A stretch of DNA of 64,000 bases, from assembly GCF_030272615.1 (NCBI RefSeq), contig NC_081408.1, forward strand, positions 306,370,450 through 306,434,449, in the 5' to 3' direction. The translations under genes were made by a program, and so were the position numbers. Numbering within the stretch: position 1 is the stretch's first letter; each line of letters begins with the position of its first letter. The notes under the pieces are model-generated. The model saw nothing but the letters and a program-made list of their open reading frames with translations, had not been told where the DNA came from and searched no databases. This DNA comes from Cryptomeria japonica. Lineage: Eukaryota > Streptophyta > Pinopsida > Cupressales > Cupressaceae. This document shows positions 35,930 to 48,896 of the stretch, piece after piece.

Positions 35930-37358
35930 TGATGAATAATGATGAACAAAAAATACCCTAACTGGTACTGAGAGGCAGGGGGGGTGAATCATTACATACA
36001 AAAACTTCTCCTCAACTTACCAAGTTACAATAATGCTAACCGATTGTCTTCATTACTAAACTTAACCATGGAAATACTGGTTAAACATAGTAAGACTTCA
36101 GACAACATAAATCGGTAAAACTGAATACTTCAAATATCATTCAATACTTGATAACTACTTCACCCATAAACATATGCATGTCATGTATCAGTAATATCAT
36201 AACCATTAGGTCTACATAGATAATCACCTAAACAAAGAATACTTAATCATCACATGAAAATTGCACAACTCATGACATAGATTTTTCACGTGGAAACCCA
36301 AATGGGAAAAACCACGGTGGAGATGAATACCCACAAGCTTGTTTTGAAATCTTTTGAAGCTCGCTCTTTAAGGAGCCTAGTCTGGTTAAAGACTTTACAA
36401 TAAGGTTTTTCTAGGAACCAATCCTGTTAAAGATCACCTGATTAAGGGATGGCTATATACGCTATTAAATGTTGAAACCCTATTAAAGGTTACCTTGCTA
36501 GAGGATTTAAAAAACTCAATGAACTTGAGTCACCTGGTTAGAGGATTTACAATAAGCCTATTAAAGCTACCCAGTAAAGGGATTTTCCTTCTATTGAAAT
36601 GGTTAGAAGACAACAGGTAAAACTCTAATCTGATAACAACACTATATGCTAAGGAAGATCCTTTTCAGTTCCTCTACTTTGCAATCACACTCTACAGTTT
36701 TCACTCAATGGTCTGGCAAGTATCTCATCACTCAGATACACACACAACTTTTGCCAACAAAAACAATATAAAAACTCATCAACCTTATAGATAAGAATTA
36801 GGTCGGTAACATAAACCCTAAACCCTAAGTATTTTAGGTTTACAATTACAAACGGTCCAAACTTGACCATCCAAACACTTTACATAGAATGAAATAATCT
36901 CAAATAGATCACAAGTCATTCTTTATTGTCCATTCTTCACCGCACATAGAAATCAGTAACCCATCACACTTTCTTCTCATACCGCTAAGAAGAATGTTCA
37001 TTCCTGAGGTAGATATTTAATGCAGTTGATTTTCACATGCAAGATCCTCATGGAAATCCTTTACATGCACAAAAATGATGTGGCATCTCGATCTCATCCT
37101 TATTTCTTAGCTAACTCATCATAGAATATCAGCGATTGCATCGCACAAGCTAGATTGCCAAACAGGAAACCTTAGAGCTGAGACTACCAACCGGTAGTCA
37201 TACTTAGTGAAACCCTGACACCGGTTCACTACATCTCTTCATACCGGTTGACCTATACCACTTCCAATCTTCATTCCGATGCATATCAATGTACCTACTT
37301 GAGCACATATTGACATCAATGACAACATACTTTGTCACCGCTTCATCATATGCCAACA
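35930..37358 (-). repeat. 3' LTR of C
   Basis: 1429 bp, plus-strand start tgatgaataatg and end atatgccaaca. Contains the G tract (35984-35991) and the cacgtggaaacccaaatggg box (36288-36307). Confidence 0.94.
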
Positions 37359-37372
37359 ATTTCCCCCTTTGG
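37359..37372 (-). promoter_or_regulatory. Polypurine tract of C
   Basis: The minus strand reads GCCAAAGGGGGAAA immediately before the 3' LTR start TGTTGGC. It lies in the loop of an inverted repeat, ATGCCAA/TTGGCAT (37350-37356 and 37369-37375). Confidence 0.88.
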
Positions 37373-37617
37373 CATTGATGGCAATACTTAGTGTATCATT
37401 GCAACTTAAAACATCATAGACCAGTGCATCTAAAATATCTTCATCAGATATCTTCTCCCCTATCATATATCTTCTCACTCTTTGACAACAATGCCAAAGT
37501 GGAGGCACAAGCTTCCATACTCCACTATGATGTTCCCCCTATGGAGTAGCATCCTTCAACACATCAATCTTGAAAGATTTGTCACTGTAATACCTGACTG
37601 ATATGGAGCATACATCT

Positions 37618-40600
37618 TTAGTTTACTTCATGAAGGTGAAAAACCCCTAATTCACCTCTCAAATAGGTAAATTTAGTCTTTGGTAAGGGCTTAGTGAATA
37701 TGTCTACTAGCTGCTCCTTACTAGAAACATGTAATATGACCTCTCTATTTTGAACCTTCTCTCTCAAGAAATGATTCTTGAGCTCAATGTGCTTAGTTAT
37801 AGCATGCAATACCAGATTCTTGGAAATATTGATTGCACTAGTATTATCACAAAAAATACTCACCAGTTTAGATATAGGTACTTTGAAGCCATTCAGTACA
37901 TGCTTCATCCAGATTGCTTGAGTGCAGTTCATAAATGCTACCACATATTCTGCTTCAGCTATAGACTGAGAAATACAACTCTACTTCTTGCTTGTCCTGG
38001 AGACTAGTCTTCCACCAAGGAAGAATGCTCCACCAGTTGTGCTCTTCCGGTCATCCACATTACCTGCCCAATCTGCATTGGTAAATACTTTGAGATTAAA
38101 ATCACCATTGTATGGATACCACAATCTATAGTCAACAGTTCCTTTTAGGTATCTAAGAAACCTGTTGACCGCTACCAAGTGGGATTCTCTTGGACTCTTC
38201 TGAAAACAAGCTACTATGCCCATTGCATGAGCAATATCTAGTCTGTTGTGCACCACATAGTGCAGCTTACCGATCATTGACTGGTACTCCTTCTCATTCA
38301 CCAATTTTGAATCATCTTCCTTAGTCAATTATAGCCAGTCACCATCGATGTACCAACCAGTTTTCTCTCCTCCATGCCAAAGGTCTTCAATACCTCTTTG
38401 ACATACTTGGACTGGTTAATAAAGATACCCTCTTTCATTTGCTAAATCTATAAAGCAATGAAAAACTTTATCTCTCCAATCAGAGACATATCAAACTCTT
38501 TCTTCATTTCATCTGCAAATGCATGGCTCATTTCATCATCTCCTCCAAAGATTATGTCATCTATAAATACTTCACAGATTAGAATCTAATCACCTTCAAA
38601 TTTTAGGTATATGTTACTGCCCTCACTTGTTCTTTAAAACCCTATTTTCACAAGATGAGAGTGTAACCGTTCATACCATGCCCTTGGTTCTTTTTCAATC
38701 CATACAGGGCCTTGTTTAATCTACACACCATGTTACTATCTTTTGATAAGGCAAACCCATCTGGTTGCTCAATATACACTTCCTCTTCTAGGATTCCATT
38801 CAAGAATGCAGACTTCACATCCATCTGTTATACCTTAAATCCCTTAAATGTTGCAAATGCAAGTAGCATTCAGACTCCTTCTGGTCTAGCCATGAGAGTA
38901 AAGGTTTCTCCATAGTCTTCTCCCTCTTCCTGAGCATATCCCTTGCATACAAGTCTTGCCTTGTTCCTTACAACTGTGCCTTCTTCTTTTAGCTTATTCC
39001 TGAAGACCCATTTGGTACCTATGACATTCTTGTGTTTTGGTTTGGGTACCAAAGACCATGTTGCATTCTTTTCTACCTAGTCTAGCTCCTCTTCCATTGC
39101 TTTAATTCAGTCTTCATCTGTAAGTTCCTCTCTAGTGGTCTTAGGCTCAAATTCAGAAGTCATGCAAGAGTTCTCTTTCACCTTTCTTCTTGTGAGTATC
39201 CCTACATCTTTATCTCCTATGATATGCTTTGGATCATGATGTATTTTCACATATCTAGGAATGACTCTAGCTGGTTCTGCTTGCTTTTCCTCTTCTTCTT
39301 CACTTACTTCTTTTTCTTCACCTACTGCAGCTTCTATTGGTACAAGAGAATTGAGGTCTTTTCTTGTTTCTTTCTTAACTAGTTCCCAAAAGGCTACACC
39401 TGGTTCATCTTCCACTTTCTCGCTACAGGTTTCCTCAGGTTCCTCAAGGGATTCATCAACCCTGACATTGATACTCTCAACAATTTTTTGTGTTCTATTG
39501 TTGTAGCACTTGAGAGATTTTCTCTTAGTAGAATATCCCATAAATATTCCTTCATCACATTTAGCATCAAACTTTCTCAGATGCTCACCTCTCTTGATGT
39601 AACACTTACTACCAAATAGTTTAAAATAACTCACAGTGGGATTCTTCTCGGTCCAATACTCATAAGGAGTTTTATCTTTACCTTTCTTGATGAGTACCTG
39701 GTTCATAGTATAGATTGCAATGCTCACCGCTTCTCTCCAAAAAGTGTGAGTAACCTTTCCTTGGATCAGCATAGTTCTGGCCACTTCAACTATAGTCCTA
39801 TTATTCCTTTCTGCTATGCCATTTTGTTGTGGTGTTCTTGGGGTAGACAACTACCTCTTGATATTGTTCTCTTCACAGTACTTGTTAAATTCATCAGAAG
39901 TGAATTCACCTCCTTGATCAGTTCTAGGATGCTTTATCTTTTGACCACTTTCCTTCTCTACTAATTCTCTAAAGGCTTCAAACTTTCCAAAAACCTTGGA
40001 TTTATCTTTCAAGAATGTGACCCACATCATTCTTGAGCAATCATCAGTAAGAATCATGAAATACTGATCTCCCTTAATACTTCTAGTTTTCATTGGACCA
40101 CACAAATCGGTATGCACAAGATCAAGTAAGTTCTCTTCTAAAAAAGACTTACCTTTGAATGTTGAGGAAGACATCTTCCCAGGTTGACATTCTCTGCATA
40201 AAGCATTCTCTGGTTTGTTCAATAAAGGCAATCCTCTTACTGCCTTGATCTTACTAGCCTTTACAATATTATCAAAATTCATATGACAAAGTCTCCTATG
40301 CCATAACCAACTATCATCGAACTTCATCATCAGACACTGACTAATCTTGGCATTTAGCTGAAACAAGTTACCTCTAGTTTTCTTACCGGTGGCAATAAGT
40401 TCACCACTCTTTCCAATTATACTGTAGACTCCACCTTTGAACTCCAGAATGAGTCCTTTATCATTTAGCTGAGCAACACTCAACAGGTTATGCTTAAGAC
40501 CTTCTACTCAGTAGACATCATCTGCACTGCTCTTTCCATTCAGTGAGATAGATCATTTTGCTTTTACCAAGCATGGTGCATCATTGCCAAATCTGACAAC

Positions 40601-41711
40601 ACCTCCATTATATTATTCTAGAGATAGAAACTTTCCCCAATCACCAGTCATGTGGTGTGAATAGCCACTATCAATAATCCACTTATTAGAGGTGTCAATG
40701 CGAGAGACAAGTTCTTTCTTGTCAGACACTTCTTCCTTTACAGCTACAAACACAATGTCCTCATTCTCTTCATCCTCAGATTCTTCATCAATAACACCTT
40801 CATCCACTACAACAAGACAATTTCTTTTATTTCCTCCTTTATACTTTCTAAACCTCTCTGGTTTATCCTTATTGTCATTGTTAGGATAGTTAACAACTAT
40901 ATGTCCTATCTTACTGCAAGAAAAATATTTTAAAGGAAGCTTACCTCCATATTTTCCAGTGCCTTTTGAAAGTCTCTTGGCAAGAAGATCTTCAAACTCC
41001 ATGAAAATATCTTCATCATCCATATCTCTGCATTGTCTGGATTCATAATTGGTACTTCCTTCTTTTCCTTTTCTGGTTGGTACAGTAGATGCTCCAAAGG
41101 ATGACTCAGTCTTCTGAACACTACCATCATAGCTATTCAACTCATATACAGTCAACTTTGCAATGATAGAGTCTAAGGATACCTTGGTTTTATCAATAGA
41201 CCTTAGCTCCTGAATAGAAACAACTTTGATTGCATAGACTAGTAACAATGATCTCAAAACTTTACTAACAATGGTGACATGTTCAATTGTTCCACCAGTG
41301 CTCTTGATATCTCCAACCACAATCTTGATCCTTATACCATATTGTTGAATGGTTTCACCTTCAACCATCCTCATGTCTTCAAATTTTCCTCTAAGGCTCT
41401 CTTCCTTAGCTTGCTTGACATGCTCATCACCGCCATAAATAGTTTCCAATGTGTCCCATACATCCTTATGAGTGTCCTTATTTTATACATCAATGAACTC
41501 AATATTAGACAAACTGCTAATAAGGGTTTCCATGACTTGCCCATTTTCTTGAATCTCTCTTTTCTCATCATCGGTTAGAGTGCCAGTAGGGATTACATAG
41601 ACATTCTCAACATAGCTCTAGTGTTGAGCACCTAAACTCTTGATATAGATCTTCATTCTGTCCTTCCATATTTTGAAGTTATCTCTATTGAACTTAGGAT
41701 CTTTTACCTCA
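37618..41711 (-). pseudogene. C gag-pol polyprotein, disabled
   Basis: The minus-strand polyprotein runs from gag (about 41711) to a stop at 37618. In order: gag with NFKIWKDRMKIY and a UBN2-like core (about 41690-41000); a zinc knuckle near 40930 reading YFSCSKIGHIVVNY, with first and last Cys lost; protease WIIDSGYSHHMTG (about 40680); integrase HHCC (LWHRRLCHMN...CRECQPGK, about 40310-40185) and acidic residues in HTDLCGP, RTDQGGE and NGIAERNNR; RT start [10 protein letters not shown] (about 39010); FIDDII at about 38580 in place of the usual FVDD; RNase H with NADWAGN (about 38075) and the conserved C-terminus. Most of gag to early RT shares one frame with several stops. A shift near 38690 moves the rest to another frame. 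Cannot encode active protein. Confidence 0.92.
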
Positions 41712-41746
41712 AGTGGTTAAGCTTATATCACCAAGGACCTAGAGTA

Positions 41747-41759
41747 GCTCTGATACCGA
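41747..41759 (-). promoter_or_regulatory. PBS of C, slightly altered
   Basis: The minus strand reads CGGTATCAGAGC where the family has TGGTATCAGAGC. A single transition at the first position explains it. It lies directly inside the 5' LTR. Confidence 0.85.
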
Positions 41760-41760
41760 T

Positions 41761-43168
41761 TGATGAATAATGATGAACAACAAATACCCTAACTGGTACT
41801 GAGAGGGGGGGGTGAATCAGTACATACAAAAACTTCTCCACAACTTACCAAGTTAAAACAATGCTAACCGGTTGTCTTCATATTGAACTTAACCATGGCA
41901 ATACCGGTAAACACAGTAAGAATTCAAACAACATAAACTGGTAAAACTGAATACTTCAAATATCATTCAATACTTGATAACTACTTCACCCATAAACATA
42001 TGCATGTGGAGTATCAGTAATATCATAACCATTAGCTCTGCATGCATAATCACCTAAACAAAGAATACTTAATCATCAAATGAAAAATACACAACTCATG
42101 ACACACAAATTTTTCACGTGGAAACCCAAATGGGAAAAACCACAGTGGGGATAAATACCCACAAGCTTGTTTTGAAATATTTTGAAGCTCACTCTATTAG
42201 GAGCCTAGTCTGGTTAAAGAATTTACAATAAGGTTTTGCTAGGAACCGATCCTATTAAAGATCACCCGGTTAAGGGATGGCTATATACCCTATTAAAGGT
42301 TACCTCACTAGAGGATTTAAAGAACTCAATGAACTTGAGTCCCCTGGTTAGAGGATTTACAATAAGCCTGTTAAAGCTACCCAACAAAGGGATTTTCCTT
42401 CTATTGAAATGGTTAGAAGACAATAGGTAAAACTCTAATCGGATAACAACACTATATGATAAGGTAGGTCCTTTTCAGTTCCTCTACTCTGCAATCACAC
42501 TCTGCAATTTTCACTCATTGGCTTGGTAAGTATCTCATCACTCAGATACACACACAAATTTGGCCAAAAAAAATAATATCAAAACTCATCAACCTTATAG
42601 ACAAGAATTAGGTCGGTAACATAAACCCTAAACCCTAAGTATTTTAGGTTTACAATTACAAGCACTCCAATCCTGACTATCCAAACACTTTACATAGAAT
42701 GAAACAATCTCAAATAGATCACAAGTCATTCTGCATCATCCATTCTTCACCACACATAGAAATCAGTAACCCATCACACTTTATTCTCATACCCCTAACA
42801 AGAATGTTCATTCCTGAGGTAGACATTTAATGTAGTCGATCTTCACATGCAAGATCCTCAAGGAAATCCTTCATGTGCACAAAATTGACGTGTCATCTCG
42901 ATCTCATCCTTATTTCTTAGCTAACTCATCACAGAATATCATTGGTTGCATCGCAAAAGGTCAATTGCCAAACCGGAAACCATAGAGCTGAGACTACCAA
43001 CCGGTAGTCACACTTAGTGAAACCCTGACACCGATTCACTACATCTCTTCATACCGGTTGACCTATACTGCTTCCAATCTTCATACCAGTGCATACTGGT
43101 GTACCTGCTTGAGTATATACTGACATCAATGACAACATACTTTGTCACCGCTTCATCATATGCCAACA
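41761..43168 (-). repeat. 5' LTR of C
   Basis: 1408 bp, same ends as the 3' LTR. G tract at 41803-41812 and cacgtggaaaccc box at 42115-42128. It lacks a short stretch present in the 3' copy. Confidence 0.94.
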
Positions 43169-43173
43169 AAGTA

Positions 43174-43691
43174 ATGCTGCAATGCATTAACAAAGATCTA
43201 TCAAGGATCTAACTAAGCATTTTGTGCTACTTTCTAGATCACTTACTTGTTGATTACTAATATTTTTGACAAGTCAAAAACCCTTAATCGGGTAGGCTCA
43301 ATTAAGCCTATTCTAAATCCTCTAACAATGTGGTTCACAGTTGTGGATCCAAAATCCTTTAACAGGACTTATCTCCTAACAGGATCTGGTATGGTGAAGA
43401 ACATTGTAAGGCCTTAACCAGTCTGACCTTAACCGATCTGGTTGCTATTCTGCAGATAGTAGACTTGTGAGTTTTACTCACTGTGGTTTTTCCCATTTGG
43501 GTTTCCACGTCAAAATATCTTGTGTTATGGTGATTGTGTTATTGTGGGTGAATTCTTTATTTTCTATTTGGCTTGTTTGTGTATTAATCAGTTTACTATT
43601 GAAAGGGCTATATCGTTCTGCAGTAAAACTGCTTAAGTGTTTGTTAAAATTGTTGGGTATAATAATTCATCCCCCCTCTTAGTCTTCATCA
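43174..43691 (+). repeat. 5' LTR of D, right part
   Basis: Continues the D LTR after the C target copy (aatgctgcaatgcatt) and ends cttcatca next to the PBS. Includes the conserved box ggtttttcccatttgggtttccacgt (43484-43509, written here in two-part form) and a C tract at 43671-43677. Confidence 0.92.
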
Positions 43692-43693
43692 AT

Positions 43694-43706
43694 TGGTATC
43701 AGAGCC
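43694..43706 (+). promoter_or_regulatory. PBS of D (initiator-Met tRNA type)
   Basis: TGGTATCAGAGCC, 2 bases from the LTR end, same primer class as A, C, E and G. Confidence 0.92.
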
Positions 43707-43741
43707 AACCTTTCTTTAAGCCTAACCACTTGAAAGGAGAT

Positions 43742-45029
43742 ATGGGGGAATACAACATGAGGGAACTCACTCACCGTCTGACTGAATCTAAGAAAGCCTA
43801 TGATGAACTTAAGGTCAAGTATAAAGCCTCTTTAGCCAAAAGAAGAGAACTTGCTAAGCAAATGCCAGAGATTATTGAAAACAACTCTTCTGATGAAGCA
43901 AACATGGATGCCCTAGTCAAAGAAGTGGATAAAATGAATGAGTCCAAAACTAATCCAAGGAGGGAGCTAGAAGGACTAACCATTAGGATGAGTCAGGAAC
44001 TGGAAAAACCAAAGAAAAGATGAGGATCTAGTGAAGGACAAGGAGCATGAGATCTTTAAGTTGAAACAAGAAATTGGTACCATTACCGCTTATCTGCAAG
44101 AGGGTAAGGAAGAGAAAGAAGAAATGCAAGCAGAACTCAATGCAGCCATTTCTCAGAATGAAACCCTAATGAAGACCAATGAAGCTCTTTCCAAAGAAGT
44201 TGTTGAGATGAAGGAGATACTTGCAAATTTCAACTGGAGTGCTATAAAGCTAGACCAAAATCTGGAATCAATGAAGCCATCAAAGGATACCACTAAACTC
44301 GGTTTCTCTGCTTGTGAGCAAGGTGAATCCTCTGGAACCAAGATTGATGCACCAAAAGAGTAACTGGTATCTAAGAACAAAAACAAATGAAAAAGTAAGT
44401 CAAAGTTCAAACCTGTATGCTTTAACTATCATCAGGAAGGATATATTGCCAATGTATGTAGGAGAAAAACTTATAATAATTTTCCTTACATGCAAAAAAA
44501 TGTATATGACCATAAGGCTAGAACTGGTAGATTTAATGGCCATTGTTATGCATACAACAAGTTTGGGCATAGATCCTTTGAGTGCAGATCGGTTATGAAT
44601 AGCTCTGGAGGTTATGTACCAAGATCAAAAGGAGTTGTCCAAGAACTTCTTATGAATTAGAACCCAAACTGGTATAGAACCTATGACCATAGGTCAAATG
44701 GTTGGAGAGAAACCTTTGTGATCTATCGTGGTAGTGATCACACTGCTGCAACATGTAGGGGAAAGAATGGAAATGTTAACACTAGACCACGGAGAGAACC
44801 TAGTATGGTATGCTATCATTGTAATGAATTGGGACATCTTGCAAGAGCATGCAAACTGAGACAAAATCCATCAGAAGACAAACTAGTCAACCTAGAAGGT
44901 AAGGGAAAGGTCAATGTTGAAACCGTTCAAGCCGATATGGATAAAATTTGGAAAAAGAAATCTGAAGAGAAACCACAAGATGTACCAGTTTCTGCACCCT
45001 ATGTGGAGACCCTTGAATCGGCAAATTAA
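43742..45029 (+). pseudogene. D gag-like gene: coiled coil plus four zinc knuckles
   Basis: Starts at the ATG 43742 and ends at TAA 45027-45029. A one-base loss in an A run near 44000 moves the frame, after which the reading continues with stops at 44361, 44388 and 44658. The N-terminal 200 residues are rich in Glu and Lys and strongly coiled-coil (KKAYDELKVKYK, EKEEMQAELNAAI). Four CCHC-type knuckles follow: 44418-44460 (second Cys is Tyr), 44544-44586 (second Cys is Tyr), about 44719-44756 (cysteines lost at the start) and 44811-44853 (intact, CYHCNELGHLARAC). It should bind the element's RNA in particles. No protease follows. Four knuckles is more than the single one typical of copia gag. 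Confidence 0.85.
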
Positions 45030-45482
45030 GATTCAAAAAGCTTAAGGGGGAACATATTGGTAACAAATTTTTGAACCCCCAGAGTATATCAGTAAAGTGC
45101 TTTTATTGGTATTAGTTACATGTCAACCAACAGAGGAAATAAAGTGGTAAAAGGTAAAATTAGGGTTTGTACCCTAATAGTGATGCATTTATTATGGTAG
45201 GTAGGAGCATGTATAAAGGTGATTCTTGTAGTCATTTTTACTTACCTATTTTTGAAGAAGCATTTTTCTAACTTGAGCAGAGCAACAAAAGTGATCAATC
45301 TTGCATTCGAAGAAGAAATCTTGTGCAAGACTCAATAGCTATTTCAAGTTATCTAGAGTGGAGGTCAAAGTGGTAAAGCAAGATTTTGGAGAAGTGTGTT
45401 TTGCTCGACATCGGTGAACCCTAGTTCAGAGTGAAAAGGTATTTTTCATTGAATCAGTCTTATCATTTAGAATTATTTTGAC
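45030..45482 (+). other. Spacer between D gag and ORF2
   Basis: 453 bp without coding signal. A gggggaacat run (45052-45061) and PPT-like purines lie near its start. It could serve as leader for ORF2, but I see no promoter or splice signal that I would defend. Confidence 0.4.
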
Positions 45483-48400
45483 ATGGCTTCTACATCCAAA
45501 GTATCTTCTAGTTCTTCCACACCTGAGGAGTCATCTGAATCTCTTAGGAAGAAGTTAAAATACAATACCCTATCTCAAATTCCCACCAGATTAATTGTCG
45601 AAGGAGATATTTCTGGTTACATTGATTGGAAATTGGAAGACCTAGGGTCTCTAGTGATTCACTCCCAGTTGAGTTTGTTCTATGGAAAAGATAAGAAGAT
45701 TAAACCAGTGTACAACATGATCGAGAAGAAGAAATTCCACAATGCAATATATTTTCTCGAGGAATTCACAAAAGATCATATAAGAATTATTCTTAGTAGG
45801 ATTCATGGTGACAAGATGTATCTTGAGTGAATCCATGATATCACACTAGAGGAAATCCATGCCATGACCAGTTTCTGCAATATTGGAGAAGTCCCTGTTC
45901 TTCGTAAGATCACAAAAGCCAAAGTGACAAAGCTCACCAGTTCTGTGAGCGACAAGAGGAAAATGACTGCCAACACCATAAGAGATGACTTGGTGAAGTA
46001 TGCGTGCAAGGTGATTGGGTATAGAGTATTTTATGCTATCAGAATGAACTCTGTCCCTACCTATGCGGTGCATGCCACTTATCGGATGATCAAGGATGAT
46101 GTAGAATACAACTTGTGTACCTGTATGCAAAAACAACTCATGGAGAATTTGAAATCCATCAAAGAGGACAAGACACCAAGTTTCAAATTTGGTCAACTAC
46201 TTGTCAGGTTGTTTTTCTACTTTCAAGGGTATTTTTTGGGAGTCGGTGATGTTCAATGGTCAAGTGACCTATCACTTACTAGACAAATCAAGGAGAGTTT
46301 GCAAGCATTGGGATCTACCTATCTTGAGATTCTGAACAGGTATTTTGATGAGTTCAGATTGAAGATGAACCAGAGAACAAGGCTATCAGGTGACCTGGTA
46401 AAGAAGTATGAAGATGATATCAGTTTCACGATCAAATTGGATCACTGCATAATGGAAGCAGTTGAGCCAAGACAAGATGAATGTGAGCCTATGGGCTATG
46501 AAGTGGTGAAAGATATACTCACTAGGTATGCCTCTACCCTACTTGCTTCATCGCTTGATCCAAAGAATAAGAGGACCAGTACCTACTTTGAGAGGGTTAA
46601 TCCTACTATAGTACCAAAGAAGAAGAAGAGGAAAGTTGTGCCATCGGGATCGACACTAGTTAAATTTGTTGCCAGTCCAAAAGTGACCAAGAGGTCACCA
46701 GCCAAGAAGAAATTGGAGGCTATTCCGCCAAAGGTATTTGAAAGGAAGAGGAAAACCAAGAATGAAGCACAAGATTCAATAGACACTGAATTGGAAGATG
46801 AAATAAAGAAGGTGAGGCAATCGAGTAAGAACACCAAGCTAACTGGTAATGTACCTGCAACCTTTGCACTGGTAAATATACATGTTTCTTCTTACAATCC
46901 TATGATACATTATCAAAGGATTATAAAGAATATTAGAAGGAAAATTCTTGATGATCTAAAAGAATATTTTGATGATCTTAGCGATAATGAAAAGCAGGAG
47001 GTAGAGCAAGAACTTATTAAGTATTTATGTGATAATGACCGGTCTCCAATTGATATCAAACCTATTGTTTCTAATTCTTTGTATAATTCTTTGGATAATA
47101 AATGGTGCATTGTCAATGAAAAGGAGCAAACAATTAGGGAGCAAATTTTTGCTCAATATTTTCCATATGCTTCCAATTTTGAATTATTTGAGCTTCTTGA
47201 TCGATACAAAGACATATTTTTCATGAGAAAGAGAAGACTTCAGTTACTTGGAGGTAAAATATCTGAAGTAGAAAAATACACTCATATGTAGGCTGAAGAA
47301 GTTGTCAAGATGCAAAAGGTATCCGAAGAAAATCGACAGGTTGAGCAAGAGCTTGACCTATCAAAATCTAAATTGGATGAAACCTTCAATAATAAGGGAG
47401 AAAGACTAGCTAAGCAAAATGATCCTATTGATGTGGATGCATTAGATGTTGAAAGTACTAAACTAGAGGAAGCAAAGAAAGAGAAAGAAGATAAGGAGAA
47501 AGCTGAAAAGGAGAAAGTGGAGAAAGAAAAAGTGGAGAAGGAGAAAGAGAAGAAGGAGAAAGAGGAGAAAGAAAAAGTGGAGAAGGAGAAAGTTGAAAAG
47601 GAGAAAGCGAAGAAGGAAAAAGTGGAGAAAGAGAAAGCAGAAAAAGAGAAAGTAGAGAAAGAGAAAGTAGAGAAAGATAAAGCAAAAAAAGAGAAAGCTG
47701 AGAAAGAGAAAGCGGAGAAAGAGAAAGCAGAAAAATAGAAAGCAGAGAAGGAGAAAATGGAGAAGGAAAAAGAGGAGAAGGAGAAAGTGGAGAAGGAGAA
47801 AATAGAGAACTATAAAGAAGAGAAGAAGAAGGAGAAAGAAGAGTAGGAGAAGAAGAGACAAGAGGAGATTAAAGTAAAGGAAGGTGGACAAACTCCCAAG
47901 GCAACCAAAGATCAAGTTCAAGCCAAAGAAGTTGATTCCACCAGTCATAGTGAATTGACTCTTGCCTGTCTCACCATATCAGTAGATGAAAATGAGCTCC
48001 TGAGAAGTATTCAACTTGCTCAATAAAGATTGGAGGAACTAAGAAGGAAGAAAGAAAAAGATGTTTTTCAACTTGTTGTTGACACTCTTTCAACCTTAGT
48101 CCCCTACACTGATCTTTTCGGTACCGACACTTCACTGGCCCAGTTAAAGCTATTATGCATAGTAGTGGGTCATCAAGTACAATCATTGGAAGATTCTGCC
48201 CAGGCTACTGCAAAGATAAATCATGCAAAGGCACTAAAAGTTGCATTGGTGAAGCAATTTAATGAAGACAAAGCCAAGCTGATACATCATAGAGATGATA
48301 TCAGTCTACCAATGGCTGAAGGACAAAAACTTTTGAGCAAAATCTGCCAGCTTGACCTATTCTATGATGATTCTTTGAAGAAGAAGGGTCAACTTCAATC

Positions 48401-48896
48401 AGAGTTAAAGTAGTATATAGAGAACTTCAAAGTACCATATGATTCCTTCATAGTGTATGGGCAGACTATACAAACTCACTGACAACAGATTGACAAGATT
48501 GATTCAGAGATGTGCAAGCGGTATCAAGATCTGTAGAAACTTTAGTTTCTTTTGTTACTTAAGTTGCAGATTCTTCAAGAGTTCTTTCTGAACATGGATT
48601 CCATCATTGTCACTCAATAATTGAGCACTATTGATGCCATGGAGGAGTTAGCATTCCATATGAAGACTCAAAGTGAAATTGTTGCCTCACTCCTAGATAC
48701 ATGGTCTACAGACATGAAGGAATTTCTGAAAACTTTAAATTCATTTTTGAAAAGTTTTACTCATTATTGTCATAAACATATACTCTGTTTTCATGTTATG
48801 CAATATGATTTTGGCATGTTTGCATTACTTATTCATTGTTGGCAAAGGGGGAGTGATATTGAATTGAAAATTTTATGGGGATTGGTATGGAAGTAG
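45483..48896 (+). pseudogene. Unknown long ORF of element D (ORF2)
   Basis: One frame of 1137 codons starts at the ATG 45483. It is broken by ten stops (45828, 47289, 47736, 47844, 48024, 48411, 48480, 48534, 48543, 48618) with no frameshift. The N-terminal 330 residues look globular (SLVIHSQLSLFYGKDKK, DDLVKYACKVIGYRVFYAIR, FGQLLVRLFFYFQGYFLG). A basic linker follows (VPKKKKRKVV at about 46605, KKKLEAIPPK), which resembles a nuclear localisation signal. After a second helical domain there is a Glu/Lys repeat region (about 47463-47860) of EKEKVEKEKAEK type, then another helical part. The true C-terminus may be near 48750, because PPT-like sequence begins at 48841. No pol motif and no recognised domain. 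It takes the place where pol should be. Function unknown; a structural or nuclear-import role would be speculation. Confidence 0.65.
47463..47860 (+). repeat. Lys/Glu-coding purine repeat in D ORF2
   Basis: Almost pure purine on the plus strand, built from gagaaagtg, gagaaggag and gaaaaagcg variants encoding EKEKxEK. Such arrays usually vary by slippage, and the two stops inside it (47736, 47844) suggest relaxed selection. Confidence 0.85.

Larger units (their letters stand above)
35930..43168 (-). mobile_element. Full-length Ty1/copia retrotransposon C
   Basis: A 7239-bp minus-strand element with both LTRs and perfect target duplication AAGTA (35925-35929, 43169-43173). The D LTR resumes exactly on the other side; compare 49630 aagtaatgctgcaatgc. 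The gag-pol gene is disabled. The LTRs are visibly diverged, roughly one change per 12-15 bases in the first 230 positions, so the insertion is not recent. Confidence 0.95.

Noticed and set aside
47463-47948. Leucine/phenylalanine-rich minus-strand frames opposite the Lys/Glu repeat
   Set aside because: They are mirror images of the purine repeat in D ORF2 and have no start or context.
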